A DNA stretch of 64,000 nt from Terrimesophilobacter sp038243605 (lineage in GTDB: Bacteria; Actinomycetota; Actinomycetes; Actinomycetales; Microbacteriaceae). The DNA lies in the NCBI GenBank assembly GCA_038243605.1, contig JBBSQX010000005.1, forward strand, positions 62,001-126,000, written 5' to 3'. Numbering within the stretch: position 1 is the first letter of the stretch; the number at the start of each line of letters is the position of its first letter. Positions 32,281 through 42,253 of the stretch are shown here, one piece after another. The notes beneath the pieces are model-generated. The model did not search any database. It worked only from the letters and a program-made list of their open reading frames with translations, and was not told the origin of the DNA. The position numbers were made by a program, and so were the translations under genes.

Positions 32281-35133
32281 TTAGCGCTTCTTATCCTGCG
32301 CCCTGCGCTGCGCACGGTTCTGCGGAGCTGCCTGACCCGCTGGGGGCGCTGCCTGGCGCTGGCCGAATGCTCCGCGCTGGCCCTCTCCGCGCTGGCCATC
32401 ACGCTGCTGCTCCTGTTGCCCGCCACCGAACGTTGCGCTGACCTCGTTCTCTTTGGCCGCTTCTGCCTGCTGCGCCTTCGCCGTCGCGGCCTGCTCTAGC
32501 TGGCCGCGCTGGTTACGCACCTCCACGCCACCACTGTCTGACGGTGCGGAGTAGCTGAGACGCTGGTTCGCCTGGTCTCCTGGCTCTAGACCCTTCGCCT
32601 CCACGTTCGGCAAGGCAGCGGTAGCGCCACCGGGCGTGACCTCCACCTCGAGGTTGAACAGGAAGCCGACCGCCTCTTCGCGAATCTGGCCCATCATGTT
32701 CTGGAACAGGGAGAATCCTTCACGCTGGTACTCCACGAGAGGGTCGCGCTGGGCCATCGCCCGTAGACCGATACCGTCTTTCAGGTAGTCCATCTCGTAG
32801 AGGTGATCGCGCCAGCGGCGGTCGACCACCGAGAGCACAACGCGGCGCTCAAACTCGCGCATTGCTGGCTCACCGAGCTCTTCCGTGCGGTTCTGGTATG
32901 CGAGCTTGGCATCCGACAGAATCTCTTCGCCAAGGAACTTTCGCGTCACACGGCCGGGCGAACCCGCCTCAGTGAACAACTCATCGATCGTGATCGAGAT
33001 CGGGTACACAAGCTTCAGCTCGCGCCACAAAGACTCAAGGTCCCAGTCATCGGAATGACCCTCACCGGTGTGATCGTCGATTATCTCGTTGACCACGTCT
33101 TCAAGAAAACGCACCACGCGGTCCTGCAGGTTATCGCCCTCAAGAATCTGGCGGCGGTCGCCATAGATCGCCTCGCGCTGACGGTTAAGCACGTCGTCAT
33201 ACTTGAGAACGTTCTTGCGAATCTCAGCGTTGCGCGCCTCAACCTGGCCCTGCGCGCTGCGGATGGCGCGGCTCACAATCTTGTGCTCGATCGCCATGTC
33301 GTCTGGGGCGTTACCGCGACCCATCAAAGACTCTGCCGCCGCCGAGTTGAACAACCGCATCAGGTCATCCGTGAGCGAAAGGTAGAAGCGGCTCTCACCG
33401 GGGTCACCCTGACGACCTGAACGACCACGCAGCTGGTTGTCGATACGGCGCGACTCATGGCGCTCGGTACCGAGCACGTAAAGCCCGCCAACATCGACGA
33501 CCTTCGCCGCCTCCGTTTCGACAATCTTCTTTACGTTCTCGAAGACGCCATCCCACTCAGCCTCGTACTCATCCGGAGTTTCGGCCGGGCTCAAGCCCTT
33601 CGCATTCATCTCTGTCACAGCCAAAAATTCGGCGTTACCACCGAGCATCACGTCAGTACCACGCCCGGCCATGTTGGTGGCCACCGTCACGGAACCGAGG
33701 CGCCCAGCCTGGGCCACAATAGCGGCCTCGCGTGCGTGATTCTTCGCGTTCAACACCTCGTGCTTGATGCCCTTCTTGGCAAGAAGCTTCGAAAGGTACT
33801 CGCTCTTCTCCACGCTCGTCGTACCGACCAACACAGGCTGACCCGACTCGTGGCGCCTCGCGATGTCTTCAACGACCTGGTCAAACTTGGCCTTCTCGTT
33901 CTTGTACACAAGGTCGGTCTTATCCATACGCACCATGGGCTTGTTCGTGGGGATCGCCACCACACCAAGCTTGTAGGTGCTCATAAACTCGCCAGCCTCA
34001 GTCTCGGCCGTACCGGTCATGCCCGAAAGCTTCTTGTACAACCGAAAGTAGTTCTGCAAGGTCACGGTGGCGAGCGTCTGGTTCTCTGCCTTAACCGCCA
34101 CGCCCTCCTTGGCCTCAATGGCCTGGTGAATGCCCTCGTTGTAACGACGGCCCACCAGGATGCGCCCGGTGTGCTCATCAACGATCAGCACCTCACCGTT
34201 CATTACGACGTAGTCTTTGTCGCGCTTGAACAAGGCAACCGACTTGATCGCGTTATTGAGGAACGAAATCAGCGGGGTGTTCGCCGACTCATACAGGTTG
34301 TCGATGCCGAGATAATCTTCGACCTTCTCGATACCAGGCTCCAGCACACCAACGGTGCGCTTCTTCTCGTCGACCTCGAAATCCACCTCAGGGATGAGGC
34401 GCTTCGCCACCTGAGCAAACTCGTTGAACCAGCGGTTGGCCTCACCTGACGACGGGCCAGAAATGATGAGAGGCGTGCGGGCCTCGTCAATAAGAATTGA
34501 GTCGACCTCATCCACAATGGCGAAGTTGTGACCGCGCTGCACCATGTCTGCGGTAGTCCACGCCATGTTGTCGCGCAGGTAGTCGAACCCGAACTCGTTG
34601 TTCGTGCCGTAGGTGACGTCGGCCTCATACTGCTCGCGGCGTACGGACGGGGTCTGCCCAGACACGATGCATCCGGTGGTCATCCCCAAGGCGCGAAAGA
34701 CGCGCCCCATGAGCTCAGACTGGTAGCTAGCGAGGTAGTCGTTGACCGTAATGACGTGAACGCCACGCGAGGTGATGGCGTTGAGGTAGGCGGGCAGCGT
34801 GGCGACAAGAGTCTTGCCCTCACCGGTTTTCATTTCGGCAATATTGCCGAGATGCAACGCGGCGCCGCCCATGAGCTGAACGTCGAAGTGACGCATGCCG
34901 AGCGTGCGACGTGCAGCCTCGCGCACGGCGGCAAAAGCCTCAGGCAGCATGTCGTCAAGAGACTCACCCGAGGAATAGCGTTCGCGAAGCTCAACGGTTT
35001 CGCTCTTCAGTTCCTCATCGGTGAGTTCCTTGAAGTCGTCTTCGAGCTGGTTGATTGCATGCGCGTAGCGCTCCAGTCGGCGAAGGGTTCGACTCTCGCC
35101 ATATCGAAGTACTCGTTCAAGAACATTCGCCAC
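32281..35133 (-). CDS. secA: preprotein translocase ATPase SecA
   Basis: A 950-residue motor that drives unfolded preproteins through SecYEG. Walker A is TGEGKT (103-108), the DEAD-like box is VDEVDSILIDEART, and GRGTDVMLGG and RQGDPGESRFYLS are typical of the second ATPase domain. The C-terminus is a Gln/Ala/Arg-rich tail ending QDKKR without the Cys-containing SEC-C zinc domain. GTG 35133 has GAGGAG about 7 nt upstream. As in M. tuberculosis it follows hpf on the same strand, which fits the housekeeping SecA1. Confidence 0.97.
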   Translation of the reverse strand: MANVLERVLRYGESRTLRRLERYAHAINQLEDDFKELTDEELKSETVELRERYSSGESLDDMLPEAFAAVREAARRTLGMRHFDVQLMGGAALHLGNIAEMKTGEGKTLVATLPAYLNAITSRGVHVITVNDYLASYQSELMGRVFRALGMTTGCIVSGQTPSVRREQYEADVTYGTNNEFGFDYLRDNMAWTTADMVQRGHNFAIVDEVDSILIDEARTPLIISGPSSGEANRWFNEFAQVAKRLIPEVDFEVDEKKRTVGVLEPGIEKVEDYLGIDNLYESANTPLISFLNNAIKSVALFKRDKDYVVMNGEVLIVDEHTGRILVGRRYNEGIHQAIEAKEGVAVKAENQTLATVTLQNYFRLYKKLSGMTGTAETEAGEFMSTYKLGVVAIPTNKPMVRMDKTDLVYKNEKAKFDQVVEDIARRHESGQPVLVGTTSVEKSEYLSKLLAKKGIKHEVLNAKNHAREAAIVAQAGRLGSVTVATNMAGRGTDVMLGGNAEFLAVTEMNAKGLSPAETPDEYEAEWDGVFENVKKIVETEAAKVVDVGGLYVLGTERHESRRIDNQLRGRSGRQGDPGESRFYLSLTDDLMRLFNSAAAESLMGRGNAPDDMAIEHKIVSRAIRSAQGQVEARNAEIRKNVLKYDDVLNRQREAIYGDRRQILEGDNLQDRVVRFLEDVVNEIIDDHTGEGHSDDWDLESLWRELKLVYPISITIDELFTEAGSPGRVTRKFLGEEILSDAKLAYQNRTEELGEPAMREFERRVVLSVVDRRWRDHLYEMDYLKDGIGLRAMAQRDPLVEYQREGFSLFQNMMGQIREEAVGFLFNLEVEVTPGGATAALPNVEAKGLEPGDQANQRLSYSAPSDSGGVEVRNQRGQLEQAATAKAQQAEAAKENEVSATFGGGQQEQQRDGQRGEGQRGAFGQRQAAPPAGQAAPQNRAQRRAQDKKR

Positions 35134-35240
35134 GGATTACTCCTCATTAAGGTCTTTGAGGCCACTCACGGCACGCTGACGCTGCCGTTCAGCCAACAAC
35201 ACAGCCTAACCCGGCAGCGCCCTCGTGCGCGCATTGTTCG

Positions 35241-35915
35241 TTAGCGCTGACGGCGCTTTCCCAGTTGCTCTGGTTGATCAACGTCGAGCCCGATCACACC
35301 GTAATCCCAACCTTTGCGTCGATAAACGACACTCGGGCGGTCAGTTTCAGCGTCAATGAACAGGTAGAAATCGTGCCCCACCAGCTCCATTCGGTAGAGA
35401 GCATCATCGACCGTCATCGGAATTGCCGCAAAAACTTTCTTGCGGATGACAACCGGGCTCCACGCCTCTTCTGTCTCCTCTTCGGCGACCACAGGGATCG
35501 ACCCGGTGGCGACGCGGTCGAGGACCTCAGCATCGACAGGAGTGATATCTACCACCTTGAAGCCGTCAGCACTGGCTTCTCGCAGAGACACCGGGCGACG
35601 CTTGCCACTCTTGTGCAATTTTCCACGGTCTTTAGCTCGTCGAATGCGTTCCATCAACTTATCGAGGGCGAGGTCAAACGCCGCGTACTTGTCGGTTCCG
35701 TCAGCCTCGGCCCGCACGAGTGGGCCCGGTCCGATGAGCGTCAATTCCACCCGATCATCGCCAGCGGAACCGCTCTTCTCATTGTGACGAGACAGTTTGA
35801 CTTCGAACACTTGCGCCTTATCGGCAAGGTGTGAAACCTTTTCGGACTTCTCGATTGCGTAATCGTGGAACCGGTCGGTGATACCGACACCCAGACCGTT
35901 GATGGAAACTTCCAT
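35241..35915 (-). CDS. hpf: ribosome hibernation-promoting factor, long form
   Basis: A 224-residue protein. The N-terminal S30AE domain (EVSINGLGVGITDRFHDYAIEK) binds the small subunit near the decoding site, and the C-terminal dimerisation domain (RMELVGHDFYLFIDAETDRPSVVYRR, in two blocks) joins two ribosomes into a 100S particle. The long form is normal in Gram-positives. GGGAGG precedes ATG 35915. It lies between comF and secA, the conserved actinobacterial order. Confidence 0.95.
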   Translation of the reverse strand: MEVSINGLGVGITDRFHDYAIEKSEKVSHLADKAQVFEVKLSRHNEKSGSAGDDRVELTLIGPGPLVRAEADGTDKYAAFDLALDKLMERIRRAKDRGKLHKSGKRRPVSLREASADGFKVVDITPVDAEVLDRVATGSIPVVAEEETEEAWSPVVIRKKVFAAIPMTVDDALYRMELVGHDFYLFIDAETDRPSVVYRRKGWDYGVIGLDVDQPEQLGKRRQR

Positions 35916-35980
35916 GACATCCTCCCAGTCTTCTGCGACGCTTGCGCCCAGTGAAACCAGGCGGTGAAACTGCGCCTCTT

Positions 35981-36697
35981 TTAGCCACCGTATCTGGCAC
36001 GGCTGTGGATGTCACGTGCACAGCCCGAGAACACACTTTTAGGGTTGCTTCGTAGCGGCGTGAAGGCGAGAGTGGCGGCGCCAACAACCTCTGCCCCTGC
36101 GCTCCTCATCGCCCTCGCTGCTTCGAAAAGAGTGGCGCCGGACGTCACCACATCATCAACCAGCACGAACGTTCTGCCCTCCGCACTGGGATTGGCTGCG
36201 AGTGCGCCCTGAAGATTGAGACCACGATGAGCGAGGTCGAGCGACTTCTGCTGCACCGTCACCGCGGCGTGCCTGAGCACGGGGGCAAGACGAAAGCCCG
36301 CCTCGCGCGCGAGCACGTGTACCGGACGATACCCTCGACGACGACGCGCCTGCGAAGATGACGGAACTGGGCACACCTCAACATTGGTGACCTCGCTGAG
36401 CGCTGCCCGCTCGATGGCCGCCCGCAGCGGCAGCGCGAGCGCTCGCACGACATCCGTTCTGCCATGCTCCTTGAGGCCAAGAATCATGCGTCGAACCTGA
36501 CCCTCGTATGGCACCGCGCTCACGACACGCGTGGAATCGGCGAGCAACTGGTCGCCGAACAAATGATCATCACCAACAATCAACAGTGTGCGGCACGCAG
36601 CACACAACGCTCTGTCTGGCGCCCCGCACCCAGCGCAGTCAACGGGAAGCAGCACCGCGATGGCATCGCGCCACCCCTCACGCAGTAGTTCAAGCAT
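35981..36697 (-). CDS. comF: ComF family phosphoribosyltransferase-like protein
   Basis: A 238-residue protein. A four-Cys zinc site (Cys 21, 24, 32, 35 in CAGCGAPDRALCAAC) is followed by a PRTase fold with PRRRRGYRPVHVLA-like residues and the PRPP motif VLVDDVVTSGATL. ComF acts in DNA uptake or recombination repair in transformable bacteria; its role in actinobacteria is unsettled. The start is unsure: I use ATG 36697, but an upstream GTG at 36715 is possible. It follows lpqB by 90 nt. Confidence 0.85.
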   Translation of the reverse strand: MLELLREGWRDAIAVLLPVDCAGCGAPDRALCAACRTLLIVGDDHLFGDQLLADSTRVVSAVPYEGQVRRMILGLKEHGRTDVVRALALPLRAAIERAALSEVTNVEVCPVPSSSQARRRRGYRPVHVLAREAGFRLAPVLRHAAVTVQQKSLDLAHRGLNLQGALAANPSAEGRTFVLVDDVVTSGATLFEAARAMRSAGAEVVGAATLAFTPLRSNPKSVFSGCARDIHSRARYGG

Positions 36698-36787
36698 GCT
36701 GCTACGTTGCCTCACACTGATGGCGCACAATGCCGCCGCACACACTGCCGTGGGCTCTGTTCCACAGCCGACGCTGTGCGGGACGGT

Positions 36788-38497
36788 TTAGCGCTGTGTT
36801 GCCACCACATCGACGACGGTTGTCGATGCCTGCCAACTGCTGCCGCGAGGTGACTGCAAATGGCGATCGACATCAAGCACTCTCAAACCCGTTCGGCTAT
36901 TGCCCCCGACAATAGCAACCCCGAGGGACGGCTTGCCAAGGGACGAGCGTTGCCCCCCCACCTCAAACGCTGAGACGTACGAGGCCCCATCGGAATTTAG
37001 GAGAGTCGCAACGGAGAGCCGATCAATCCACGCTGCGTCAACAGCAACATCGTCGTCAAGGAGCGAATCCAAAACGGGAACGCCCACGCTGACCGGCAAG
37101 AAATCTTGTGACGAATCACGCGAAATTGCGGCCACAATAAGCCGCGCCCCCGCAGACGTTTGAAGCAACATGGCAACCCGCACATTGTCTTGCGCGATGT
37201 CGAGCGAAACAATGCGTGCATCAGTAGGAAGAGAAACTGACACCGGATGCTCCACACCGTCAGAGCTCACCGCGATGATCGAGTTTGGCGAGTCGGCCGG
37301 CACCGACCACACAGTGCCGAAGTCGTCGAGCGCTGGCGCAATCAACCCAGCTCGATCATCAATCAACTGAGCCTGCTTCTGCCCGGTGCTCACCACATAG
37401 ACGCCGCCATCAGAGGCGAGAACCGCTGCCATGCTCGCACCAGCACTCACCGCCACCGCACGAGGCGACAACGCCGCCACCTTCTCGCTCAACTGTGGAA
37501 TAGCCGTCAGATTGCCACCCGCAAGGTAACCAAAAACACCCTCCACCATGACGAGAGGGCGCGAATCCACTGCGCGCTGAACGATGGGACTATCGGGGCC
37601 CATCGGCTCGATCGTCAGGATCGCATCCGCAACAGAAATCTCTACACTCGCAATTCCCGGAACGGAGGCAAGACTCTCTGTGAGCTGTAGCTGCATGCGC
37701 TGACGTTGATTTCTGTCGGCCCCCGCAGCCTCCGTGGTGAGGTCAACCTGCGCCACCGTCGCATCCACTGTCACCGTCGTTCCAGGGCTCAATTGAGTGC
37801 CATCAGGGAACTGCGAAACGACAGTGCCCTTCAACCAATCGGGCGGCCCGGCAAGCAGCGCGGTCACAATCCTGTTCGCCGTGGTGCCGCCAGGGAACCA
37901 CCGTTCGTCGGGAACCAAATAGTTCAAACTCAGGTCGTAAAAGTACAGAGCATGCTTGCTGAAAATGGTGAGGAACGTACTCATCGGCAAGACGATTCCG
38001 GGCGGCGCCTGATCGATGCGCCACTGGCCGTCTTCTTTCACGAACTGAAATTGGAGGGTCTGCACCCCCGAGCCCACAGCAGAGAACGCACCAAGCTGAT
38101 CGAGCTGGGCAACGCTCGTAAACGAATAATCCATTGTCATCGAATCCACGCTGGATGCCACGGGGCCCCCGGTGCGGATCAGCACGCTCTGCCGCGGGTC
38201 CCAATCCTTTTTGAAACTCGAACTAAGGAACTGCCTCGCCACCGCATAATCACCCTGTGGGCCAGTAAATGCTGCAATGAAACCCTCAAGAATTGCCCGC
38301 TGGTCGGCGTCGTTGGCAGGGCCGAGGGGGTTGAACACAAAGTCGCCAGTCGGCTCATCGATGAAAGGGTCGCCGGCCTGCACGTGGCCAGACGTGGGAA
38401 TGCCGCCACACGCAGCGAGCGTAAAAGCGAGAATGCCAACAGCGATAGCGGCGATTGTGCGCCTCGCCACATCAGATGTGCGTGGCAACATCATCAC
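36788..38497 (-). CDS. lpqB: lipoprotein LpqB
   Basis: A 569-residue lipoprotein, lipobox LAAC with Cys at residue 30, followed by a GerMN-type domain (about 200-300) and a C-terminal beta-propeller-like part. LpqB is encoded with MtrAB in actinobacteria and interacts with the MtrB sensor outside the membrane to tune its activity. The start overlaps the mtrB end by 26 nt, with GGAGG about 6 nt upstream of GTG 38497. The following ATG codons are close alternatives. Confidence 0.93.
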   Translation of the reverse strand: MMMLPRTSDVARRTIAAIAVGILAFTLAACGGIPTSGHVQAGDPFIDEPTGDFVFNPLGPANDADQRAILEGFIAAFTGPQGDYAVARQFLSSSFKKDWDPRQSVLIRTGGPVASSVDSMTMDYSFTSVAQLDQLGAFSAVGSGVQTLQFQFVKEDGQWRIDQAPPGIVLPMSTFLTIFSKHALYFYDLSLNYLVPDERWFPGGTTANRIVTALLAGPPDWLKGTVVSQFPDGTQLSPGTTVTVDATVAQVDLTTEAAGADRNQRQRMQLQLTESLASVPGIASVEISVADAILTIEPMGPDSPIVQRAVDSRPLVMVEGVFGYLAGGNLTAIPQLSEKVAALSPRAVAVSAGASMAAVLASDGGVYVVSTGQKQAQLIDDRAGLIAPALDDFGTVWSVPADSPNSIIAVSSDGVEHPVSVSLPTDARIVSLDIAQDNVRVAMLLQTSAGARLIVAAISRDSSQDFLPVSVGVPVLDSLLDDDVAVDAAWIDRLSVATLLNSDGASYVSAFEVGGQRSSLGKPSLGVAIVGGNSRTGLRVLDVDRHLQSPRGSSWQASTTVVDVVATQR

Positions 38498-40145
38498 TCG
38501 TCACCTCCAGCTCATCCATGGTTTCGGCTGGCGGAAGCTCAAGAGGCGAAACACGAATCGACGTATCGACGCTTCGAGGAACAGTAAGTCTGAAACAGGT
38601 GCCCTGGCCAGGCTCAGACCACACGTCAAGGTAGCCGCGGTGAAGCGAGGCATCCTCCAGTGAGATAGCAAGGCCAAGGCCCGTACCACCGATCGTGCGT
38701 TTGCGGGAAGGATCTGCACGCCAAAAGCGATCGAACACCCGCGTGACGTCGCTGGTGTCGATACCTATTCCGTGATCCCGCACAGCGATGGCAACAGAAT
38801 CTTCGTTGCTATCAATCGACACGACAATCGGTTTACCTTCGCCGTGTTCAATCGCGTTACCGAGGAGGTTTCTCAAAATACGCCGGATGCGCCTCGCATC
38901 AATTTCGCTGTCAAAGTAGCCGCCATCGGCCACGACTCGCATGCCCGAACCGTGTTCGGTCGCGACGGTACGCATGTCGTCAACGGTTTCTTCAACGAGT
39001 TGCACGAGATTGGTCGGCTCCACCTCGAGCGCCACAGCACCCGCATCAAACCTGCTCACCTCGAGAAGGTCGGCAAGCAGAATCTCGAACCGCTGCACCT
39101 GAGTGTGCAGCAGCTCGGCCGTGCGAGCGGTCGACGGCTCGAAGGACTCCCTGTTGTCGTAAAGAACGTCACCCGCCAGGCGGATGGTCGTCAACGGAGT
39201 GCGCAGCTCGTGCGAAACGTCGGCAACAAAACGCTGCTGCAGCCGAGAAAGTTCACCGAGCTTCGTGATCTGCTCTTGAAGGCTGTCGGCCATGCCATTA
39301 AACGAGCGCGCAAGCGTCGCGATGACGTCGTCACCCTTTTGCGGCATCCGCTGATCAAGTTGACCAGCAGCAACCTTTTGACTCACCTCTGCCGCCACGC
39401 GAACGGGGCCAACGACAAGGCGCACGACGATATACGTCACCGCGCCGATCATTAGAACGAGTGCGAGCCCACCGAGAATCAGCGTCTGCTGCACAAAAGA
39501 AAGAGTCTGCTGCACGTCGCCAAAGTCATACACCAGGTAAAGCTCATAGAACCCAGCGTTGGGTACCGTCAGCAGAGAACCAACGGCAAGGCCAGGTCGC
39601 CCATCGTCGAGGGCAACAGATTGCCACCACACACGTTGGGTCTCACCGCTCTCTTCTACCGACTGCCGAAGCGATGACGAAACGACTTCATCCGGGAACG
39701 ACCGGCTCTTCGACGGCTGAAGCGTCACCGGCGTCGACTGCCCTGGTGAGCGATACAACGCGACACCGAGACCACCCGGGCTCGTCGTCGTCGCGCGGAT
39801 GTTGCTAAGAGTTGTATTGCTGAGGCTCTCGAGGTCTGTGCGAGACGCATCCGTCGTTGCCAGATCGCTGTCAAAAACGTCTTGAGCCTGCACTGTCGCC
39901 CTGCTCGACTCGGCAAGTACCTGAGTCAAACGAGAATCGAACAAGTTGTTGCCGATGCTCGCCGACATGTACGTTCCGATGACTGCCACCGTGAGGCCAG
40001 AGAGCATGATCGTAATCGCCACGGTGCGGAACTGAAGGCTTGCTCGCCAGAAATGCAGAACGGTGCCGGGCCACGATCGCCAATCTGGCATCCGTGTCGC
40101 AAAATTTGTGGCGCTCTGGCCGGATCTATCCGGTAGCACCGGCAC
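38472..40145 (-). CDS. mtrB: sensor histidine kinase MtrB
   Basis: A 557-residue membrane kinase. Helix 1 lies at about 41-60, an outside sensor domain follows, helix 2 at about 217-240, then a HAMP domain, the HisKA box FVADVSHELRTPLTTIRL and a HATPase domain (NLLGNAIEHGEG, DHGIGIDTSD, GTGLGLAI). It phosphorylates MtrA in response to cell-wall or osmotic state and division. GTG 40145 overlaps the mtrA end by 20 nt; an ATG 18 codons later is possible. Confidence 0.95.
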   Translation of the reverse strand: MPVLPDRSGQSATNFATRMPDWRSWPGTVLHFWRASLQFRTVAITIMLSGLTVAVIGTYMSASIGNNLFDSRLTQVLAESSRATVQAQDVFDSDLATTDASRTDLESLSNTTLSNIRATTTSPGGLGVALYRSPGQSTPVTLQPSKSRSFPDEVVSSSLRQSVEESGETQRVWWQSVALDDGRPGLAVGSLLTVPNAGFYELYLVYDFGDVQQTLSFVQQTLILGGLALVLMIGAVTYIVVRLVVGPVRVAAEVSQKVAAGQLDQRMPQKGDDVIATLARSFNGMADSLQEQITKLGELSRLQQRFVADVSHELRTPLTTIRLAGDVLYDNRESFEPSTARTAELLHTQVQRFEILLADLLEVSRFDAGAVALEVEPTNLVQLVEETVDDMRTVATEHGSGMRVVADGGYFDSEIDARRIRRILRNLLGNAIEHGEGKPIVVSIDSNEDSVAIAVRDHGIGIDTSDVTRVFDRFWRADPSRKRTIGGTGLGLAISLEDASLHRGYLDVWSEPGQGTCFRLTVPRSVDTSIRVSPLELPPAETMDELEVTSDDVATHI

Positions 40146-40806
40146 GATAACCGACCCCGCGCACGGTCATGACGATCTTGGGGATATCGGGATCATCTTC
40201 GACTTTTGCTCTCAGTCGTTGAACATGAACGTTCACCAGCCGTGTGTCAGCCTTGTAGTGGTACCCCCACACCTGCTCCAGCAGCATTTCGCGCGTGAAT
40301 ACCTGCTGGGGCCTTGAGGCAAGGGCGAGCAGCAACTCAAATTCGAGAGGTGTGAGATTGATGCGCTCTTCGCCGCGCTTGACCTCGTGACCCGCAACGT
40401 CCAGCGTCAAATCACCGATGCGCAACACGTCAGTGCTGCCTACAGGCGTCGGTCTCAATCGCGTACGAATTCGAGCGACAAGCTCTTTCGGGTTAAACGG
40501 CTTGACGACGTAATCGTCTGCGCCACTCTCGAGGCCGTGAACAACATCTGTCGTGTCAGACTTCGCCGTCAACATGATGATCGGCACGCCAGACTCGGTG
40601 CGGATCTCAGCACACACCTCGATGCCGCTCTTACCAGGCAGCATGAGGTCGAGAAGAACCAGATCGGGCCGGGTCGATTGAAAGGTCGCGAGCGCTTCGG
40701 TGCCGTCTGCGCAGAACACCGGATCAAATCCTTCAGTGCGCAGCACAATTCCAATCATTTCCGCTAGGGCGGTATCGTCATCAACGACGAGAATTCGTGC
40801 GGTCAT
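40126..40806 (-). CDS. mtrA: response regulator MtrA
   Basis: A 226-residue OmpR/PhoB-type regulator. The receiver domain has acidic Asp9-11, phosphoacceptor Asp53 (LLDLMLPG) and VVKPFNP, and the winged-helix output domain ends RLRAKVEDDPDIPKIV, then TVRGVGYRAG. MtrA controls cell-wall, DNA-replication and division genes in actinobacteria and is often essential. It leads the mtrA-mtrB-lpqB operon. AGGAACA precedes ATG 40806. Confidence 0.97.
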   Translation of the reverse strand: MTARILVVDDDTALAEMIGIVLRTEGFDPVFCADGTEALATFQSTRPDLVLLDLMLPGKSGIEVCAEIRTESGVPIIMLTAKSDTTDVVHGLESGADDYVVKPFNPKELVARIRTRLRPTPVGSTDVLRIGDLTLDVAGHEVKRGEERINLTPLEFELLLALASRPQQVFTREMLLEQVWGYHYKADTRLVNVHVQRLRAKVEDDPDIPKIVMTVRGVGYRAGATG

Positions 40807-40966
40807 TGTTCCTGCTCTTCATCGGCCCAGCAATATTCACGGGCTTCGTTCAATGCTTTCGCATAAGAGTAGTCGAGTGTGAAACGATATTGCGGTGAGG
40901 CACTGACTTCTCACCAGCGGCACAGCAAACCAACGTATTCAGGAACACCAACTCGATAGGTAAATC

Positions 40967-42253
40967 GTGACGGACGAAAACGCGTGGCACGCACCAGGCG
41001 ACGCGAACCCGCAGTCGGGCTCTCCGGCAGCACAGCCTTCCTCGACAGAGCCTCCGTCAGCATCACCTCCGCCGGCATCGCCCCCCTCGGCCCCACCTTC
41101 CCCGCCGATTGCACCACCTTCAGGGTTTCCCGCCGGCGTGCAGAGCCCGTCGGGGTATTACGTGCCTCAGCAGCACCCCATCGCCGGGCATGGCTGGACG
41201 CCGCCGCCCAAGCCAGGATTGATCCCCCTGCGGCCGCTTGCGTTCGGCACCCTTCTTGGCGCATCGTTCAGGGTGTTGAGACGCAACCCTAGGCCTACCT
41301 TCGGAATCGCGTTACTCGTTCAATCGGTGGCGGTGGTGCTCTCGTTGGCTTTGGTTGGCGTGATCACTTTCGCGTTAGTCTCACGAATTGATTCGGCAAC
41401 GTCGGAAGACGAATCCGTGATCATTGCAGGGTCAATTGGAATCGGCATTGTTTCGTTTCTGATCACGATGCTTTTCTCGATCGTCGCTGGCGCGATTCTG
41501 CAGGGCATCATCGTTGTGGAAGTTGCCAGAGGAACGCTTGGCGAGAAGCTCCCTCTTCGTAAGCTCTGGGGTTTCGCGAAGAACAAGATCTGGGCGCTCA
41601 TCGGATGGGCGTGCTTCGTTGGCGCTGTCGTGCTAGTGGCCATTGCTCTCGTTGCCGGAATCATCGTACTGATGGTGATGACAATGGGCGTTCTTGGTGT
41701 CGTTTTGTCCGTGATTCTTGGGCTCCTTGCCGGTGCCGGATTCATCGTTCTTGGCGTGTGGCTGAGCACGAAACTCTCTATGGTTCCCAGCGCCCTCGTG
41801 TTGGAGCAGATTCCGCTGCGAGCCGCTATCGCTCGATCGTGGACCCTCACTCAAGGCCATTTCTGGAGGGTGTTTGGAATCCAACTTCTCGTCAATTTCA
41901 TTCTGAGCACTGCCTCGCAGATCGCTATCGTTCCCTTTTCGTTCGTCTTCGGGATTCTCATGGCGCTTGTGGACCCTAACGGCACAGGAGATTTCACTGC
42001 ATTAATCTGGGCAATCATCACCTACGTGCTGATGATCATGGTCACCCTCGTGCTCGCGACTATTACCTCCATCGTCATGACCGCCACCTCCGCTCTGCTC
42101 TACCTCGATTTGCGCATGCGTAAAGAAGGCCTAGATCTCGTGCTCACTCGATTCGTTGAATCCCGGCACATGGGTGCCGACGACAACGCGAACCCGTATC
42201 TGCATACCCCTGCCCCCGCAGCGGCCAGCAGCACCGGATACACGTTCGCATGA
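40967..42253 (+). CDS. glycerophosphodiesterase-membrane-domain-like (DUF7847) protein
   Basis: A 428-residue protein. The Pro/Ser-rich N-terminus (about 75 residues) is followed by PLAFGTLLGASFRVLRRNPR, the usual entry of this membrane domain, and six to seven long hydrophobic helices. LVLEQIPLRAAIARSWTLTQGHFWRVFGIQ is a family block (given here in parts: LRAAIARSW, then WRVFGIQLL). Its role is unknown. GTG 40967 has AGGT upstream. It opens the operon with DUF4129, DUF4350, moxR and DUF58, overlapping the next gene by ATGA. Confidence 0.85.
   Translation: MTDENAWHAPGDANPQSGSPAAQPSSTEPPSASPPPASPPSAPPSPPIAPPSGFPAGVQSPSGYYVPQQHPIAGHGWTPPPKPGLIPLRPLAFGTLLGASFRVLRRNPRPTFGIALLVQSVAVVLSLALVGVITFALVSRIDSATSEDESVIIAGSIGIGIVSFLITMLFSIVAGAILQGIIVVEVARGTLGEKLPLRKLWGFAKNKIWALIGWACFVGAVVLVAIALVAGIIVLMVMTMGVLGVVLSVILGLLAGAGFIVLGVWLSTKLSMVPSALVLEQIPLRAAIARSWTLTQGHFWRVFGIQLLVNFILSTASQIAIVPFSFVFGILMALVDPNGTGDFTALIWAIITYVLMIMVTLVLATITSIVMTATSALLYLDLRMRKEGLDLVLTRFVESRHMGADDNANPYLHTPAPAAASSTGYTFA

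Noticed and set aside
32281..32400. A SEC-C zinc domain at the end of SecA
   Set aside because: The C-terminal Gln/Ala/Arg-rich tail has no cysteines, so the domain is absent.
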